Part shown: positions 1-8,924 of the stretch, one piece after another
Numbering within the stretch: the stretch's first letter is position 1
Layout of the letters: every line of letters begins with the position of its first letter
DNA from: Oceanobacillus sp. HTM 045
GTDB taxonomy: Bacteria; Pseudomonadota; Alphaproteobacteria; Rhodobacterales; Rhodobacteraceae
Length of the DNA stretch: 64,000 nt
Direction: 5' to 3'
Assembly: GCA_009733745.1 (NCBI GenBank)
Contig: WNWL01000003.1
Coordinates: forward strand, 186,001 to 250,000
The notes under the pieces: model-generated
Database searches by the model: none
What the model saw: the letters and a program-made list of their open reading frames with translations, nothing else
What the model was told of the DNA's origin: nothing
Made by a program: the position numbers and the translations under genes

Positions 1-1
1 C

Positions 2-631
2 GCCAATCCCGGCGCGATGACGGGCCTTGCCGACCCCGGAACGAGGGTCTGGCTGGAACCGAACGACGATCCGAAGAAGAAGCTGAAGTATGGCTGGCGC
101 CTCGTCGAACTGGGCGGCGGCCACTGGGCCGGGATCGACACGTCGGTTCCGAACCGGGTGGTCGGCGACGCGCTGCGAGCGGGCGAAATCCCCGGCATTT
201 CAGGCGAAGTTCGCCCGGAAGTCCGCTATGGCACCAACAGCCGTATCGATTTCCTCGTCACGGGCGACGGCCCCGACACCTATGTCGAAGTCAAGAACGT
301 CCACCTCCGGCGAACGGGGGATTTCGCCGAGTTTCCCGATTCGGTGACGAGCCGCGGGGCGAAGCATCTGGAGGAACTCGGCAAGGTGGTGAGCGCCGGC
401 GGGCGGGCGGTGATGCTCTATCTCGTGCAGCGGACCGACTGTTCCCGCCTCGGCTTTGCGGCCGACATCGACCCGGTTTACGCTGCGACGCTCGAACGCG
501 CCGTGACCGCAGGCGTTGAAGCGATGGCCCTTACCTGCCATATCGGACCGAAGGGTGTCGGCATCGCTGGCGCCGTTCCGGTGACATTGCCTGGCGGCCC
601 GCCCGTGGTGGCGGCGGAGGAGAAGGCATGA
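2..631 (+). CDS. sfsA: SfsA family nuclease, 5' end cut by window edge
   Basis: The open frame runs in from the window edge. The first readable residues, ANPGAMTGL, match the conserved N-terminal segment of SfsA (usually CPNTGAMTGL), so the ATG at 17 is internal and roughly 30 residues are missing. The family is about 230 aa and is described as a DNA/RNA-binding nuclease first linked to maltose regulation ('sugar fermentation stimulation'). Further conserved blocks are RYGTNSRIDFL, YVEVKNVHL with the PD-(D/E)XK-like acidic/lysine residues, and FPDSVTSRGAKHLEEL. The stop overlaps the map start by four bases (ATGA), so the two are co-translated. The family call is firm; its physiological role is poorly known. 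Confidence 0.93.
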   Translation, partial: ANPGAMTGLADPGTRVWLEPNDDPKKKLKYGWRLVELGGGHWAGIDTSVPNRVVGDALRAGEIPGISGEVRPEVRYGTNSRIDFLVTGDGPDTYVEVKNVHLRRTGDFAEFPDSVTSRGAKHLEELGKVVSAGGRAVMLYLVQRTDCSRLGFAADIDPVYAATLERAVTAGVEAMALTCHIGPKGVGIAGAVPVTLPGGPPVVAAEEKA

Positions 632-1455
632 AGACAACGGTGACGAACCGTCAGGATCAGGACGTCCGCCGCACGGTCGAGGGGATTCGCCTCTACGACG
701 TGGCGGAGTTCGAGGGAATGCGCCGCGCGGGCCGCGTCGCCGCCGAGTGCCTCGACATGATCGGCGAGTTCGTCGTTCCGGGGGTGCGCACCGGCGAGCT
801 GGACGAGCGCTGTCACGAGTTCATGGTCGCCGCGGGTGCGCGCCCGGCCACGCTGGGCTACCGCGGCTATACCAAGTCATCCTGCATCTCGATCAATCAC
901 GTCGTCTGCCACGGCATCCCCGGCGACAAGATGCTGCGCGACGGCGATATCCTGAACATCGACGTCACCGCGATTCTCGACGGCTGGTACGGCGACAGCT
1001 CGCGCATGTACGTAGCCGGGCGGCCGAACCGGAAGGCCGAGCGCCTCATCCACGTCACCCACGAATCGCTGATGCGCGGCATTGCGGAAGTGCGGCCCGG
1101 GGGGCATTTCGGCGATATCGGCGCGGCCATCCAGTCCTACGCGGAAGGCGAGCGGATGTCTGTGGTGCGCGACTTCTGCGGCCACGGAATCGGGCGCGTC
1201 TTCCATGACGAGCCGAACGTGCTGCACTATGGCCGCCGCGGAGCCGGCCCGCAGATCCGGCCGGGCATGATCTTCACCATCGAGCCGATGGTAAACCTCG
1301 GCGCGCCGCAGACCAAGACGCTGGCCGACGGCTGGACCGCCGTGACCCGCGACCGTTCGCTCTCGGCCCAGTTCGAGCATTCCATCGGCGTCACGGAAGA
1401 CGGGTACGAGATCTTCACGCTCTCGCCCGCGGGCAAGTTCTTCCCCGACTGGTAA
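628..1455 (+). CDS. map: Type I methionine aminopeptidase
   Basis: Removes the initiator methionine from new proteins in the cytoplasm. All five metal ligands of the pita-bread fold are visible: Asp112 in NIDVT, Asp123 in GWYGDSS, His186 in CGHGIG, Glu219 in FTIEPM and Glu250 in QFEHS. At 275 aa it is a normal length for the type Ia enzyme with a short N-terminal tail. The ATG overlaps the sfsA stop (ATGA), a typical coupled start. The sfsA-map-radC neighbourhood is common in Rhodobacterales; here one oxygenase gene lies between map and radC. Confidence 0.97.
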   Translation: MKTTVTNRQDQDVRRTVEGIRLYDVAEFEGMRRAGRVAAECLDMIGEFVVPGVRTGELDERCHEFMVAAGARPATLGYRGYTKSSCISINHVVCHGIPGDKMLRDGDILNIDVTAILDGWYGDSSRMYVAGRPNRKAERLIHVTHESLMRGIAEVRPGGHFGDIGAAIQSYAEGERMSVVRDFCGHGIGRVFHDEPNVLHYGRRGAGPQIRPGMIFTIEPMVNLGAPQTKTLADGWTAVTRDRSLSAQFEHSIGVTEDGYEIFTLSPAGKFFPDW

Positions 1456-1545
1456 GACCGGGCCGCCGCGGCGCTTGACGGGCGCGCGGATCGCCTGTGT
1501 CATCGTCGGTCAGTTGCGGCGCAGACAGCCTGACTGGAGAGCCCC

Positions 1546-2508
1546 ATGATACCGGCAATCCCCATCGAGGACCTTCTTCGGGACCGCGCCGACGCCGCGA
1601 TAACCGAAGGCGCGTCGCAGTCCGGCTTTCTCACTCTGACCGGTGTAGACGCCGCGCTTGGGACGGGCGCAACGCGCCAGGAGATGCTCGGCTTCTTCGG
1701 CGTGCCCGGCGAGATCAAGGCGCAGGTCACCCGGAACCGGTATGACCCTTCCAAGCCACATGTTTATCGCGGCTACTTTCCGGCGCGCCCGGAACTGGAC
1801 GAGATGCTCGAGGGCTACGACATCGGCCCCGACATCCTCGCCCCGGCGCAGGCCGGGGACGGAACCGACCCGCTGACGGAACCGACCCCTGTTCCCGCGG
1901 TCGATGGTTGGCCGGAAGCCGTCGCGAGATACTACGCGGCGATGCTCCAGGTCGGGCGCGCCGTCACCCGCGCACTGCTCCGCGGCATCGGGGTGGACGA
2001 GGCTTTGACCGACAGGCTCTTCGACCGATCGATCTCCACCCTCCGCCTCCTGCACTACCCCGAAACCGAAGATGCGCATTTCGGCGAGAAGCGCCGCGTG
2101 CACCTCGCGGATGGCTCCGAGAAATACGTCATGACCGGCGAGCACACGGATTCCGGTTTCGTCACGCTGCTCTGGCAGGACCGAACAGGCGGGCTCCAGG
2201 CCATGTCGCCGGACGGGGACTGGATCGACATGCCGCCTGCGCCGGATGGACTGGTCGTCAATTTCGGGCAGCTTCTGTCGGACTGGTCCTGCGGGCGCAT
2301 CCGCGCCACGCCGCACCGCGTGCTCGGCGGGCGGGCGGAGCGGTTCTCCGTGCCGTTCTTCTTCGAGCCCGCCGTCGATGCGCTGATCGAGCCGCTGTTC
2401 CCGGGCGAAACGCCCGACGCGAAGTCCTTCATCTACGGCGATTTCCTGTGGGAACGGATGGTCCGGTTCCCCAACTTCCGCGGCGTCGAGCGACGCAAGG
2501 CCGGCTGA
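1546..2508 (+). CDS. Isopenicillin N synthase-like 2-oxoglutarate/Fe(II) oxygenase
   Basis: A 320-aa cytoplasmic non-haem iron dioxygenase. The facial triad is His200-x-Asp202 (GEHTDSG) and His257 (ATPHRVL), followed by the RxS motif Arg266/Ser268 (RFSVP) that binds the co-substrate carboxylate. The N-terminal half has the DIOX_N-like strand/helix pattern. These features place it in the isopenicillin N synthase-like branch, but the substrate cannot be read from sequence. A 90-bp gap separates it from map; it may share that transcript. It is not a core member of the sfsA-map-radC block, so it is probably an insertion in this lineage. Confidence 0.88.
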   Translation: MIPAIPIEDLLRDRADAAITEGASQSGFLTLTGVDAALGTGATRQEMLGFFGVPGEIKAQVTRNRYDPSKPHVYRGYFPARPELDEMLEGYDIGPDILAPAQAGDGTDPLTEPTPVPAVDGWPEAVARYYAAMLQVGRAVTRALLRGIGVDEALTDRLFDRSISTLRLLHYPETEDAHFGEKRRVHLADGSEKYVMTGEHTDSGFVTLLWQDRTGGLQAMSPDGDWIDMPPAPDGLVVNFGQLLSDWSCGRIRATPHRVLGGRAERFSVPFFFEPAVDALIEPLFPGETPDAKSFIYGDFLWERMVRFPNFRGVERRKAG

Positions 2509-2518
2509 CAGGCCCAGC

Positions 2519-2535
2519 GTTAACCATTCGGAAAC
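2519..2535 (+). promoter_or_regulatory. CtrA-like box upstream of radC
   Basis: The string GTTAACCATTCGGAAAC lies 43-59 bp before the radC start and contains TTAACCAT, the half-site recognised by the cell-cycle regulator CtrA in alphaproteobacteria. A near-identical string lies upstream of uvrC on the other strand (43938-43953). CtrA control of radC and other DNA-repair/competence genes is reported for Rhodobacterales; binding here is inferred from the motif only. Confidence 0.5.
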
Positions 2536-2577
2536 CATGCCTCACGCAGTCTCTGGTGCAGGTTTGCGTGAGATCCA

Positions 2578-3372
2578 ATGGCTGAACGTGGCGATCCCGG
2601 ATTTTCCGAAGAGGCCCTGAAGGGTCTCGCCGACCTCATGGCCCGCTCGGGGCCGGGGCCGGACGATCGCGCGCCGGAAGGGGCCCGCTCCCCCGGCCAG
2701 GTGCCGCATTACCATGGGCATCGCAAGCGGCTGCGAGACCGGTTCATGTCGGCGGGCGCCGACGCGCTGGCCGACTACGAGCTTCTCGAACTGGTCCTGT
2801 TCCGCGCCATCCCCCGCCGCGACGTGAAGCCGCTCGCCAAGCAGCTCCTGGAAACCTTCGGTGATTTCAATCGCGTGATCTCCGCGACGGTGCCGCGGCT
2901 CATGAAGGTCCGGGGCGTCACGCAGGAAGTGGTCACCGAGTTCAAGATCGTCGAAGCTTCCGCGCACCGGCTGGCGCGCGCCAAGGTGATCCACCAGCAC
3001 GCTATATCTAGCTGGGACCAGCTCATGACCTACTGCAAGACGGTCATGGCCCATCGCGAGACGGAGCAGTTCCGCATCCTGTTTCTCGACCGAAAGAACA
3101 TGCTGATCGCCGACGAGGAGCAGGCGAAGGGCACCGTGGACCACGTCCCGGTCTACCCTCGCGAAGTGGTCAAACGGGCGCTGGAGCTGAACGCTTCGGC
3201 CATAATCCTCGTTCACAACCACCCGTCCGGCGACCCGACCCCCTCCAAGGCGGATGTCGACATGACCGCACAGATCGAGCGGGCCGCCCGCGCCGTCGGC
3301 GTCACGATCCACGACCACGTCGTGATCGGCAAGGAGCAGGACGCCAGCTTCCGCACGCTCGGCCTCCTCTGA
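2578..3372 (+). CDS. radC: RadC family JAB1/MPN-domain protein
   Basis: 264 aa. The N-terminal helix-hairpin-helix region (about residues 45-135) contains GHRKRLRDRF, and the C-terminal JAMM metalloprotease-like domain (about 140-264) carries the metal ligands His213 and His215 (HNHPSGDP) and Asp226. The family is annotated as 'DNA repair' but its function is unsettled; it is regulated with competence genes in several bacteria. The start at 2578 follows a 69-bp spacer holding a CtrA-like half-site, which suggests cell-cycle-linked expression. The N-terminus has a low-complexity Gly/Pro/Arg stretch (residues 20-40). Confidence 0.95.
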   Translation: MAERGDPGFSEEALKGLADLMARSGPGPDDRAPEGARSPGQVPHYHGHRKRLRDRFMSAGADALADYELLELVLFRAIPRRDVKPLAKQLLETFGDFNRVISATVPRLMKVRGVTQEVVTEFKIVEASAHRLARAKVIHQHAISSWDQLMTYCKTVMAHRETEQFRILFLDRKNMLIADEEQAKGTVDHVPVYPREVVKRALELNASAIILVHNHPSGDPTPSKADVDMTAQIERAARAVGVTIHDHVVIGKEQDASFRTLGLL

Positions 3373-3455
3373 CGCCAGACATTTCGCCGCGGGAACGCGC
3401 ATCCGGAAGGGGCGTTCCTCTCTCCTGAATGCACGCAGACAGGAGGACGACTCCC

Positions 3456-4019
3456 ATGCAGAACCTCAACGGCAAGAAGATCGCCATCCTTTCGACCCAC
3501 GGCTTCGAGCAGTCCGAGCTGATGGAGCCGCGCCGCCAGCTGGCGGAGGCGGGAGCGACCGTCCACGTCATTTCGCCGGAAAGCGGCGAAATCCGCGGGT
3601 GGGACGAGAAGAACTGGGGCAATTCCGTCCCCGTCGATTGCCCGCTCGATGACGCGAAGGTGGAAGACTACGACGCGCTGGTGCTGCCCGGCGGCCAGAT
3701 CAATCCCGACCTCTTGCGCGTGGAGCCGAAAGCCGTGCACCTCATTCGCGGCTTCTATCATGCTAAGAAGCCCATCGCAGCGATCTGCCACGCGCCGTGG
3801 CTGCTGATCGAGGCCGAGATCATCGAGGGCCGCGAAGCGACCTCCTACCCCTCCATCCGCACCGACATGGAAAACGCGGGCGCGGCCTGGAAGGACGCAA
3901 AGGTCGTCAACGACGAGGGGATCATCACTAGTCGCAATCCCGGTGATCTCGACGCGTTCTGCGACGAGATCGCGAGTGCCGTCGCCGCGGGCATCCATAC
4001 CGACCGCAAGGTTGCCTGA
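3456..4019 (+). CDS. DJ-1/PfpI-type class I glutamine amidotransferase-like protein
   Basis: 187 aa. The ATG at 3456 is chosen because AGGAGG lies 9 bp before it; an in-frame ATG at 3429 has no such site. The protein has the PfpI/YhbO signature: nucleophile elbow Cys111 in [10 protein letters not shown] with His112 after it, and Glu18 in the GFEQSEL loop. Members act as stress-linked deglycase or glyoxalase-like enzymes or as intracellular proteases; the true activity of this clade is debated. It stands alone, 83 bp after radC and 70 bp before the tRNA. Confidence 0.9.
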   Translation: MQNLNGKKIAILSTHGFEQSELMEPRRQLAEAGATVHVISPESGEIRGWDEKNWGNSVPVDCPLDDAKVEDYDALVLPGGQINPDLLRVEPKAVHLIRGFYHAKKPIAAICHAPWLLIEAEIIEGREATSYPSIRTDMENAGAAWKDAKVVNDEGIITSRNPGDLDAFCDEIASAVAAGIHTDRKVA

Positions 4020-4089
4020 CGGCAAACAGACCAGACGCGGGGCGCGGCGCTTGCGCCCCGCGCAGTCTCGCTGTATCACCCCGCGCGAG

Positions 4090-4166
<77 letters not shown>

Positions 4167-4684
4167 TCATCAGCGCGATTTTCGTCCGGAGAAGATCTTC
4201 GCCCTATGATTGGGGGCGATCGGCTGGACCTGCTTGCTGCGGCACTGGTGCCGCGCCTGATTCGCTTTCCTGCTACCTCTCCACCCCGGATTGCTTGGTG
4301 ACCGGCTCTTCAACGCTCCGAGCCGAAGAAAAATGTCCCAAACACGATAAAGAGTCGGCCGCCGGGATTTTCGCGCCAGTAGAGCCGGACGAAAGCGACT
4401 TCGCGAATAGCGAGCAACCATTTGGCATTACTGATCTTGCTACCGAAGGGACAGCCACACCTGGTACCACTTTAAGTGACTGATCTAGCTGAAAAATTCT
4501 CGCCCCACAAATTACACACCAAAATTTCGATAAAGATTGATCAACTATTTGGCGACCCGCACAATCGTGAAGTGAGTCGTCAATCTAGGGGAGAACTTTC
4601 ATCAAATTTTTCGGTACTTGCCGGCAATTCTTGGCTGTGCAATTAGGCGCTCGTGGCGGGCATCGAGCAATTCGGAAGAATTTC
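4167..4684. other. AT-rich spacer between tRNA-Arg and the RTX protease
   Basis: 518 bp, clearly richer in A/T than the surrounding genes, especially 4440-4640. No convincing intact gene is present. A minus-strand open frame without a start codon (about 4466 down to a TGA at 4312-4310) ends with a protein-like hydrophobic stretch containing RLYWRENPGG and may be a gene remnant. The stretch before 4685 presumably carries the protease promoter, but no clear -35/-10 pair was identified. A GGAAGA at 4674-4679 serves as the ribosome-binding site for the protease. Confidence 0.5.
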
Positions 4685-6835
4685 ATGTCGGACCCACTCT
4701 CTGCAAACCAACTCAGTCTCCGTATTGATACATTGCTGCGGGCCGATGACTTCGGCCTGTCGCATTGGAATGTAACGACGGCTGCTCCGATCACCTTTAC
4801 TTACCAGTTCGAGTCGGCTCCGCGCTCCGATTACCCGTTCAAGAACACATCCGGTTACACCGGGTGGAACTCGTCGGATGAAGAAGCACTCCGTATTGGT
4901 CTTTCCCACTTCGAGGAGATCCTCAACATCGAGTTCCGCGAGGTTTCCGGACAGGCGGATCCGGACTTCAGCTTTTACCGGGCGGACTTCCTCGGTGCGG
5001 ACTGGATCGCCGGGATCGGGGCCTGGAGCTTCCGCGGGAACGCGTGGGACAGCGCCGCGATCTTCCGGAGCGACCTGGACCTCTCGCAGGCGGACCGGAT
5101 GAGCCTGATCCTGCACGAACTCGGGCATGCCTTCGGCCTGAAGCACCCGGGCGATTACGGTGACGGCGATCCGGGGCCGTTCCTGTCGGAGGCGGAGGAC
5201 AACGACAAGTACACCGTCATGTCCTACAACACCAATCCCGACACCGGGCTGCCGAGCCGGAATCTGATGCTCTATGACATCGCGGCCCTGCAGGCGTTCT
5301 GGGGCGCGAATATGCGCACCCGGACGGGTGACGACGTCTACACGGGGCCGAATGACGGGCGCCTCCAGGTCGTCTGGGATGCGGGCGGGATCGACATCAT
5401 TTCGCAGACCGAGGCGCGGGACGCGGTGATCGACCTGCGGGCGGGGACCTTTTCGTCGCTCGGGTCCTCGGACGACTTCGCGATCGCCTACGGTGTCACC
5501 ATCGAGAATGCATCGGGGAACTCCGGGGACGACCTGCTGATCGGCAACGGCGTCTCCAACACCCTCACGGCGCTGGGGGGCGACGATACGCTCTATGGTG
5601 GCGCGGGGAACGATACGCTGGTCGGCGGCGCGGGTGCGGATGTCATCGACGGCGGCAGCGGGGAGGACTGGATCCGCTTCGCGTCGAGCGCGGGCGGGGT
5701 GAAGGTGGACCTGCTCGCGGGAACCGGTTCCAACGTCGGCTCGTCGGGCGGGCTTCTCTCCGGGCTGGGCAGCCTGTTCGGCTCCGGGTCCCGCACGGGC
5801 GACGCGGCGGGCGACACCTACACCGGGATCGAGCACGTTTTCGGCTCCAGCCACGGCGACGAGATCATCGGCGACGGCAGGGCCAACACGCTGGATGGGT
5901 ATGATGGAGACGATACCCTGTCCGGCGGCGACGGTGACGACCTCCTGATCGGCGGCAACGGCGCCGACAGCATGGACGGGGGTGCGGGGTTCGACACCGT
6001 CAGCTTCACCGGCAGCGGCGGCGGGGTCACGATCGGGTTCCATCGCGAGGGATCCGGGGCCGCTGCTGCCGGTGACACGATCTCGGGCATCGAGCGGATC
6101 ATCGGGTCGGGCTACGGCGACACGCTGATCGGCGCACTGTCGGGCACGGTGACGCTGGACGGCGGCACCGGGAACGACGTGCTCTACGACTACGGCGCGG
6201 ATGGCGTCCTCTACGGCGGGGCGCATTACGACGTGCTCGTCGGCGGGGACGGCGACGACCTGCTCTATGGCGGCGACGGGGTCGACTCGCTGTTCGGCGG
6301 CGCGGGCGCGGACCTGATCCACGGCGGGGCGGGAAACGACACGGCGAGCTACCGCGACAGCACCACCGACCTGGTGATGAGCCTAACCTCCCTCCGGGGC
6401 ACCGCGGGCGATGCGGCGGGCGACAGGTATGTCTCGATCGAGAACCTGATCGGCGGCTCGGGCAACGACCGGATCGCCGGCGACGGCGGATTCAACCAGC
6501 TCTTCGGATCGGAGGGCGCCGACACGATCGAGGGCGGCGGCGGCAACGACCACCTCTACGGCGGCAGGGACGACGGGGCGGTCGATGTCTTCATCTTCAA
6601 CGGCAGGAACTGGGGCCGCGACCTGATCCTCGATTTCGAGGACGGGACCGACCTGATCGACCTGCGCGGCACCGGCCTCACGCTGGCGAACTTCACCGAG
6701 GTGGACAGCCCGCAGGGCGTGCGGCTTGACTACTTCAACGGCTCCAGCATCCAGGCGATCCATCTGTTCGGGACGAACGCGGCGGGCGAGAACCTGAGCC
6801 CGGACGATATCGATTTCAGCGACTTCCTGGTCTGA
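4685..6835 (+). CDS. Serralysin-type M10 metalloprotease with RTX repeats
   Basis: 716 aa from the ATG at 4685 (GGAAGA 5 bp upstream; an in-frame ATG at 4631 lacks one). The catalytic domain carries the metzincin motif HELGHAFGLKHP (His144, Glu145, His148, His154) and the Met-turn VMSYN (Met179, Tyr181). The rest is a series of calcium-binding RTX nonapeptides of type GGxGxDxxx (roughly residues 290-660) and a peptidase M10 serralysin C-terminal segment. There is no signal peptide; such proteins leave by a type I secretion system using an uncleaved C-terminal signal. No type I secretion genes are in the window. The flanking tRNA and AT-rich spacer suggest possible acquisition. It converges on a peptide importer. 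Confidence 0.93.
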   Translation: MSDPLSANQLSLRIDTLLRADDFGLSHWNVTTAAPITFTYQFESAPRSDYPFKNTSGYTGWNSSDEEALRIGLSHFEEILNIEFREVSGQADPDFSFYRADFLGADWIAGIGAWSFRGNAWDSAAIFRSDLDLSQADRMSLILHELGHAFGLKHPGDYGDGDPGPFLSEAEDNDKYTVMSYNTNPDTGLPSRNLMLYDIAALQAFWGANMRTRTGDDVYTGPNDGRLQVVWDAGGIDIISQTEARDAVIDLRAGTFSSLGSSDDFAIAYGVTIENASGNSGDDLLIGNGVSNTLTALGGDDTLYGGAGNDTLVGGAGADVIDGGSGEDWIRFASSAGGVKVDLLAGTGSNVGSSGGLLSGLGSLFGSGSRTGDAAGDTYTGIEHVFGSSHGDEIIGDGRANTLDGYDGDDTLSGGDGDDLLIGGNGADSMDGGAGFDTVSFTGSGGGVTIGFHREGSGAAAAGDTISGIERIIGSGYGDTLIGALSGTVTLDGGTGNDVLYDYGADGVLYGGAHYDVLVGGDGDDLLYGGDGVDSLFGGAGADLIHGGAGNDTASYRDSTTDLVMSLTSLRGTAGDAAGDRYVSIENLIGGSGNDRIAGDGGFNQLFGSEGADTIEGGGGNDHLYGGRDDGAVDVFIFNGRNWGRDLILDFEDGTDLIDLRGTGLTLANFTEVDSPQGVRLDYFNGSSIQAIHLFGTNAAGENLSPDDIDFSDFLV

Positions 6836-6871
6836 TTCCGCGGATCGCAAGGTTGCGACCCGGATAACCCG

Positions 6872-6902
6872 CTGATTTCAAACGATAAAAGTGTTAACGT
6901 GC
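6872..6902 (+). repeat. 31-bp intergenic motif, copy A
   Basis: Lies 37 bp after the RTX protease stop and reads CTGATTTCAAACGATAAAAG followed by TGTTAACGTGC. It differs from copy B (29791-29821) at four positions. It shares the 16-bp core GATAAAAGTGTTAACG exactly with copy C (20298-20328, minus strand). A small palindrome, TCGCAAGGTTGCGA, precedes it. All three copies lie downstream of a gene in that gene's own orientation. Function unknown; it could be part of a transcript end or a protein-binding site. Confidence 0.75.
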
Positions 6903-6948
6903 AAGGTTGAACGTCGCCCGGCACAGCGCGGCGGCCTGAAACCGGCCG

Positions 6949-7938
6949 TCAGATCCGCCCTTCCTCGACCGCGTGGCAGGAGACCCGCGCGCCGTTCACC
7001 TCGCGCATTTCCGGCCGCTCGGTGCGGCAGCGGTCGTTGGCGAAGGGACAGCGCGGGTTGTAGGCGCAGCCCGGCGGCGGGTTGATCGGGTCGGGGATCT
7101 CGCCCTGCGGCGGGGGCACGTCGCGGCCGAAATGGTCGATCCGCGGCGCGGCCTCCAGCAGCATCTGGGTGTAGGGGTGGCGCGGGGTCTCGAACAGCTC
7201 GTCGCGCCCGGCCTCCTCCACCAGCCGCCCGAGATAGAGCACGCCGATCCGGTCGGCCATGTAGCGCACGACCGAAAGATCGTGGCTGATGAAGAGATAG
7301 GTGAGGCCAAGCTCCTCCTGCAGGTCCTTCATCAGGTTGAGAACCTGCGCCTGCACCGAGACGTCGAGCGCCGAGGTGGGCTCGTCGCAGACGATGAAGC
7401 GCGGCTGCGAGGCCAGCGCGCGGGCGACGCAGATGCGCTGGCGCTGGCCGCCGGAGAACTCGTGCGGGTACTTCTCCACGTCGCGGGCGGAGAGGCCGAC
7501 CTGCTCCATCAGCCGCTCGGCGAGGTCGCCGGGGCTCTCGCCGCGGGCGCGGACCGGCTCGGTGACGATGTCCTTCACCCGCCAGCGCGGATTGAGGCTG
7601 GCGTAGGGGTCCTGGAAGATCATCTGGATATGCGCGCGCACGTCCTCGACCCGCGCCGCGTCGGTCTCGCGGTGCAGGTCCACCCCGTCGATCTCGACCG
7701 CCCCGTCGGACGGGCCGATCAGGCCCACCGCGACCTTGCCGATGGTGGACTTGCCGGACCCGGATTCGCCCACCAGCGCGTAGACGCCGCGCTCGGGGAT
7801 GGAGAAGGAGACGTCGGAGACCGCGGTGACGTATTCCTTCGGGCGGCGCTCCAGCACCCGGTTCAGCCAGGGCTTCGACACGTCGAACCGGCGGGTCAGG
7901 TGCTTGATGGCTACAAGATCGCTCATGCGGGCACTCAT
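6949..7938 (-). CDS. Peptide ABC importer, ATP-binding protein (DppF-like)
   Basis: 329 aa. The Walker A GESGSGKST, signature FSGGQRQR, Walker B FIVCDEP and the C-terminal oligopeptide/dipeptide domain with the CAYNPRCPFA cluster mark a DppF/OppF-type ATPase. It energises uptake of short peptides together with the next four genes. The start at 7938 overlaps the stop of the upstream ATPase gene (ATGA); a second ATG at 7926 is also possible. It is the last gene of the five-gene operon and converges on the RTX protease. Confidence 0.93.
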   Translation of the reverse strand: MSARMSDLVAIKHLTRRFDVSKPWLNRVLERRPKEYVTAVSDVSFSIPERGVYALVGESGSGKSTIGKVAVGLIGPSDGAVEIDGVDLHRETDAARVEDVRAHIQMIFQDPYASLNPRWRVKDIVTEPVRARGESPGDLAERLMEQVGLSARDVEKYPHEFSGGQRQRICVARALASQPRFIVCDEPTSALDVSVQAQVLNLMKDLQEELGLTYLFISHDLSVVRYMADRIGVLYLGRLVEEAGRDELFETPRHPYTQMLLEAAPRIDHFGRDVPPPQGEIPDPINPPPGCAYNPRCPFANDRCRTERPEMREVNGARVSCHAVEEGRI

Positions 7939-8924
7939 GCGGTGGTCATTTCCTTCTGCACCAGCCAGCAGGCCGCCCGCCCGCCGCAATTCGCGACGGT
8001 AGGCGAGGCGCCGGCCTTGCAGCGGCCGAACACCACCGGGCAGCGCGGGTGGAAGGCGCATCCCTCGGGGATCGCGTCGAGCCGCGGCATGGCGCCGGGG
8101 ATCTGGTTGAGGCGCTGGCCCGGCGGGGTCGCCATCGGCGTCGAGGCCATCAGGCCCTTGGTGTAGGGGTGGAGCGGCCGGGCGACGACCTCGGCCACCG
8201 GGCCGATCTCGGCGAGGCGGCCGGCATACATCACCGCCACACGGTCCGCCGCCTCGGCGATCACGCCCATGTCATGGGTGATGAGCATGACCGCGGTGCC
8301 GCGCTCGCGGCAGAGCCGCTTGAGAAGCGCGACGATCTGGGCCTGCACCGAGACGTCGAGCGCGGTGGTCGGCTCGTCGGCGATCACCAGTTCCGGCTCG
8401 GCGCAGAGCGCGAGCGCGATGACGACCCGCTGGCGCATGCCGCCGGAGAACTCGTGCGGGTAGCTGCCGACGCGCTGCCGGGCGGCGGGGATGCCAACCT
8501 CCTCCAGCGCGGCGATGGCCCGTTCGCGCGCCTGTGCCCGGCTCAGCGGCAGGTGTTCGAGGATGGTCTGGGTGAGCTGGTCGCCCACCGTCATCAGCGG
8601 GTTGAGCGAGGTCAGCGGGTCCTGGAACACCATGCCGATGCGCTTGCCGCGGACCTTGCGCATCGCCTCGGCGGGGAGGTTGTCGATCCGCTCGTTGCCG
8701 AGCAGCACCTCGCCCCCGGCGATCCGGCCCGGCCGGTCGAGGAGGCCGATCACGGCGGAACCGGTGATCGACTTGCCCGCGCCGGATTCGCCGACCACGC
8801 CGAGGATCTCGCCGCGGGCGATGTCGAAGCTGACCCGGTCCACCGGGCGCAGCACGGCCCGGCGCGTCGGAATCTCCACGACGAGGTCGCGGACGGAGAG
8901 GATCGGCGCCTTCGCTTCGGTCAT
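7935..8924 (-). CDS. Peptide ABC importer, ATP-binding protein (DppD-like)
   Basis: 329 aa. Walker A GESGAGKSI (with Ile after Ser), signature FSGGMRQR, Walker B LVIADEPTTALD, and a C-terminal oligopeptide-binding extension with Cys residues (CAFHPRCPV). The start at 8924 overlaps the permease stop by four bases, which removes a long spurious N-terminal extension. It pairs with the downstream DppF-like ATPase as the two nucleotide-binding subunits at the inner face of the membrane. Confidence 0.93.
   Translation of the reverse strand: MTEAKAPILSVRDLVVEIPTRRAVLRPVDRVSFDIARGEILGVVGESGAGKSITGSAVIGLLDRPGRIAGGEVLLGNERIDNLPAEAMRKVRGKRIGMVFQDPLTSLNPLMTVGDQLTQTILEHLPLSRAQARERAIAALEEVGIPAARQRVGSYPHEFSGGMRQRVVIALALCAEPELVIADEPTTALDVSVQAQIVALLKRLCRERGTAVMLITHDMGVIAEAADRVAVMYAGRLAEIGPVAEVVARPLHPYTKGLMASTPMATPPGQRLNQIPGAMPRLDAIPEGCAFHPRCPVVFGRCKAGASPTVANCGGRAACWLVQKEMTTA

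Noticed and set aside
4643-6322. 559-aa open frame antisense to the RTX protease
   Set aside because: Arises from the GC-rich, Gly/Asp-biased codons of the opposite strand; no recognisable motif and no ribosome-binding site.
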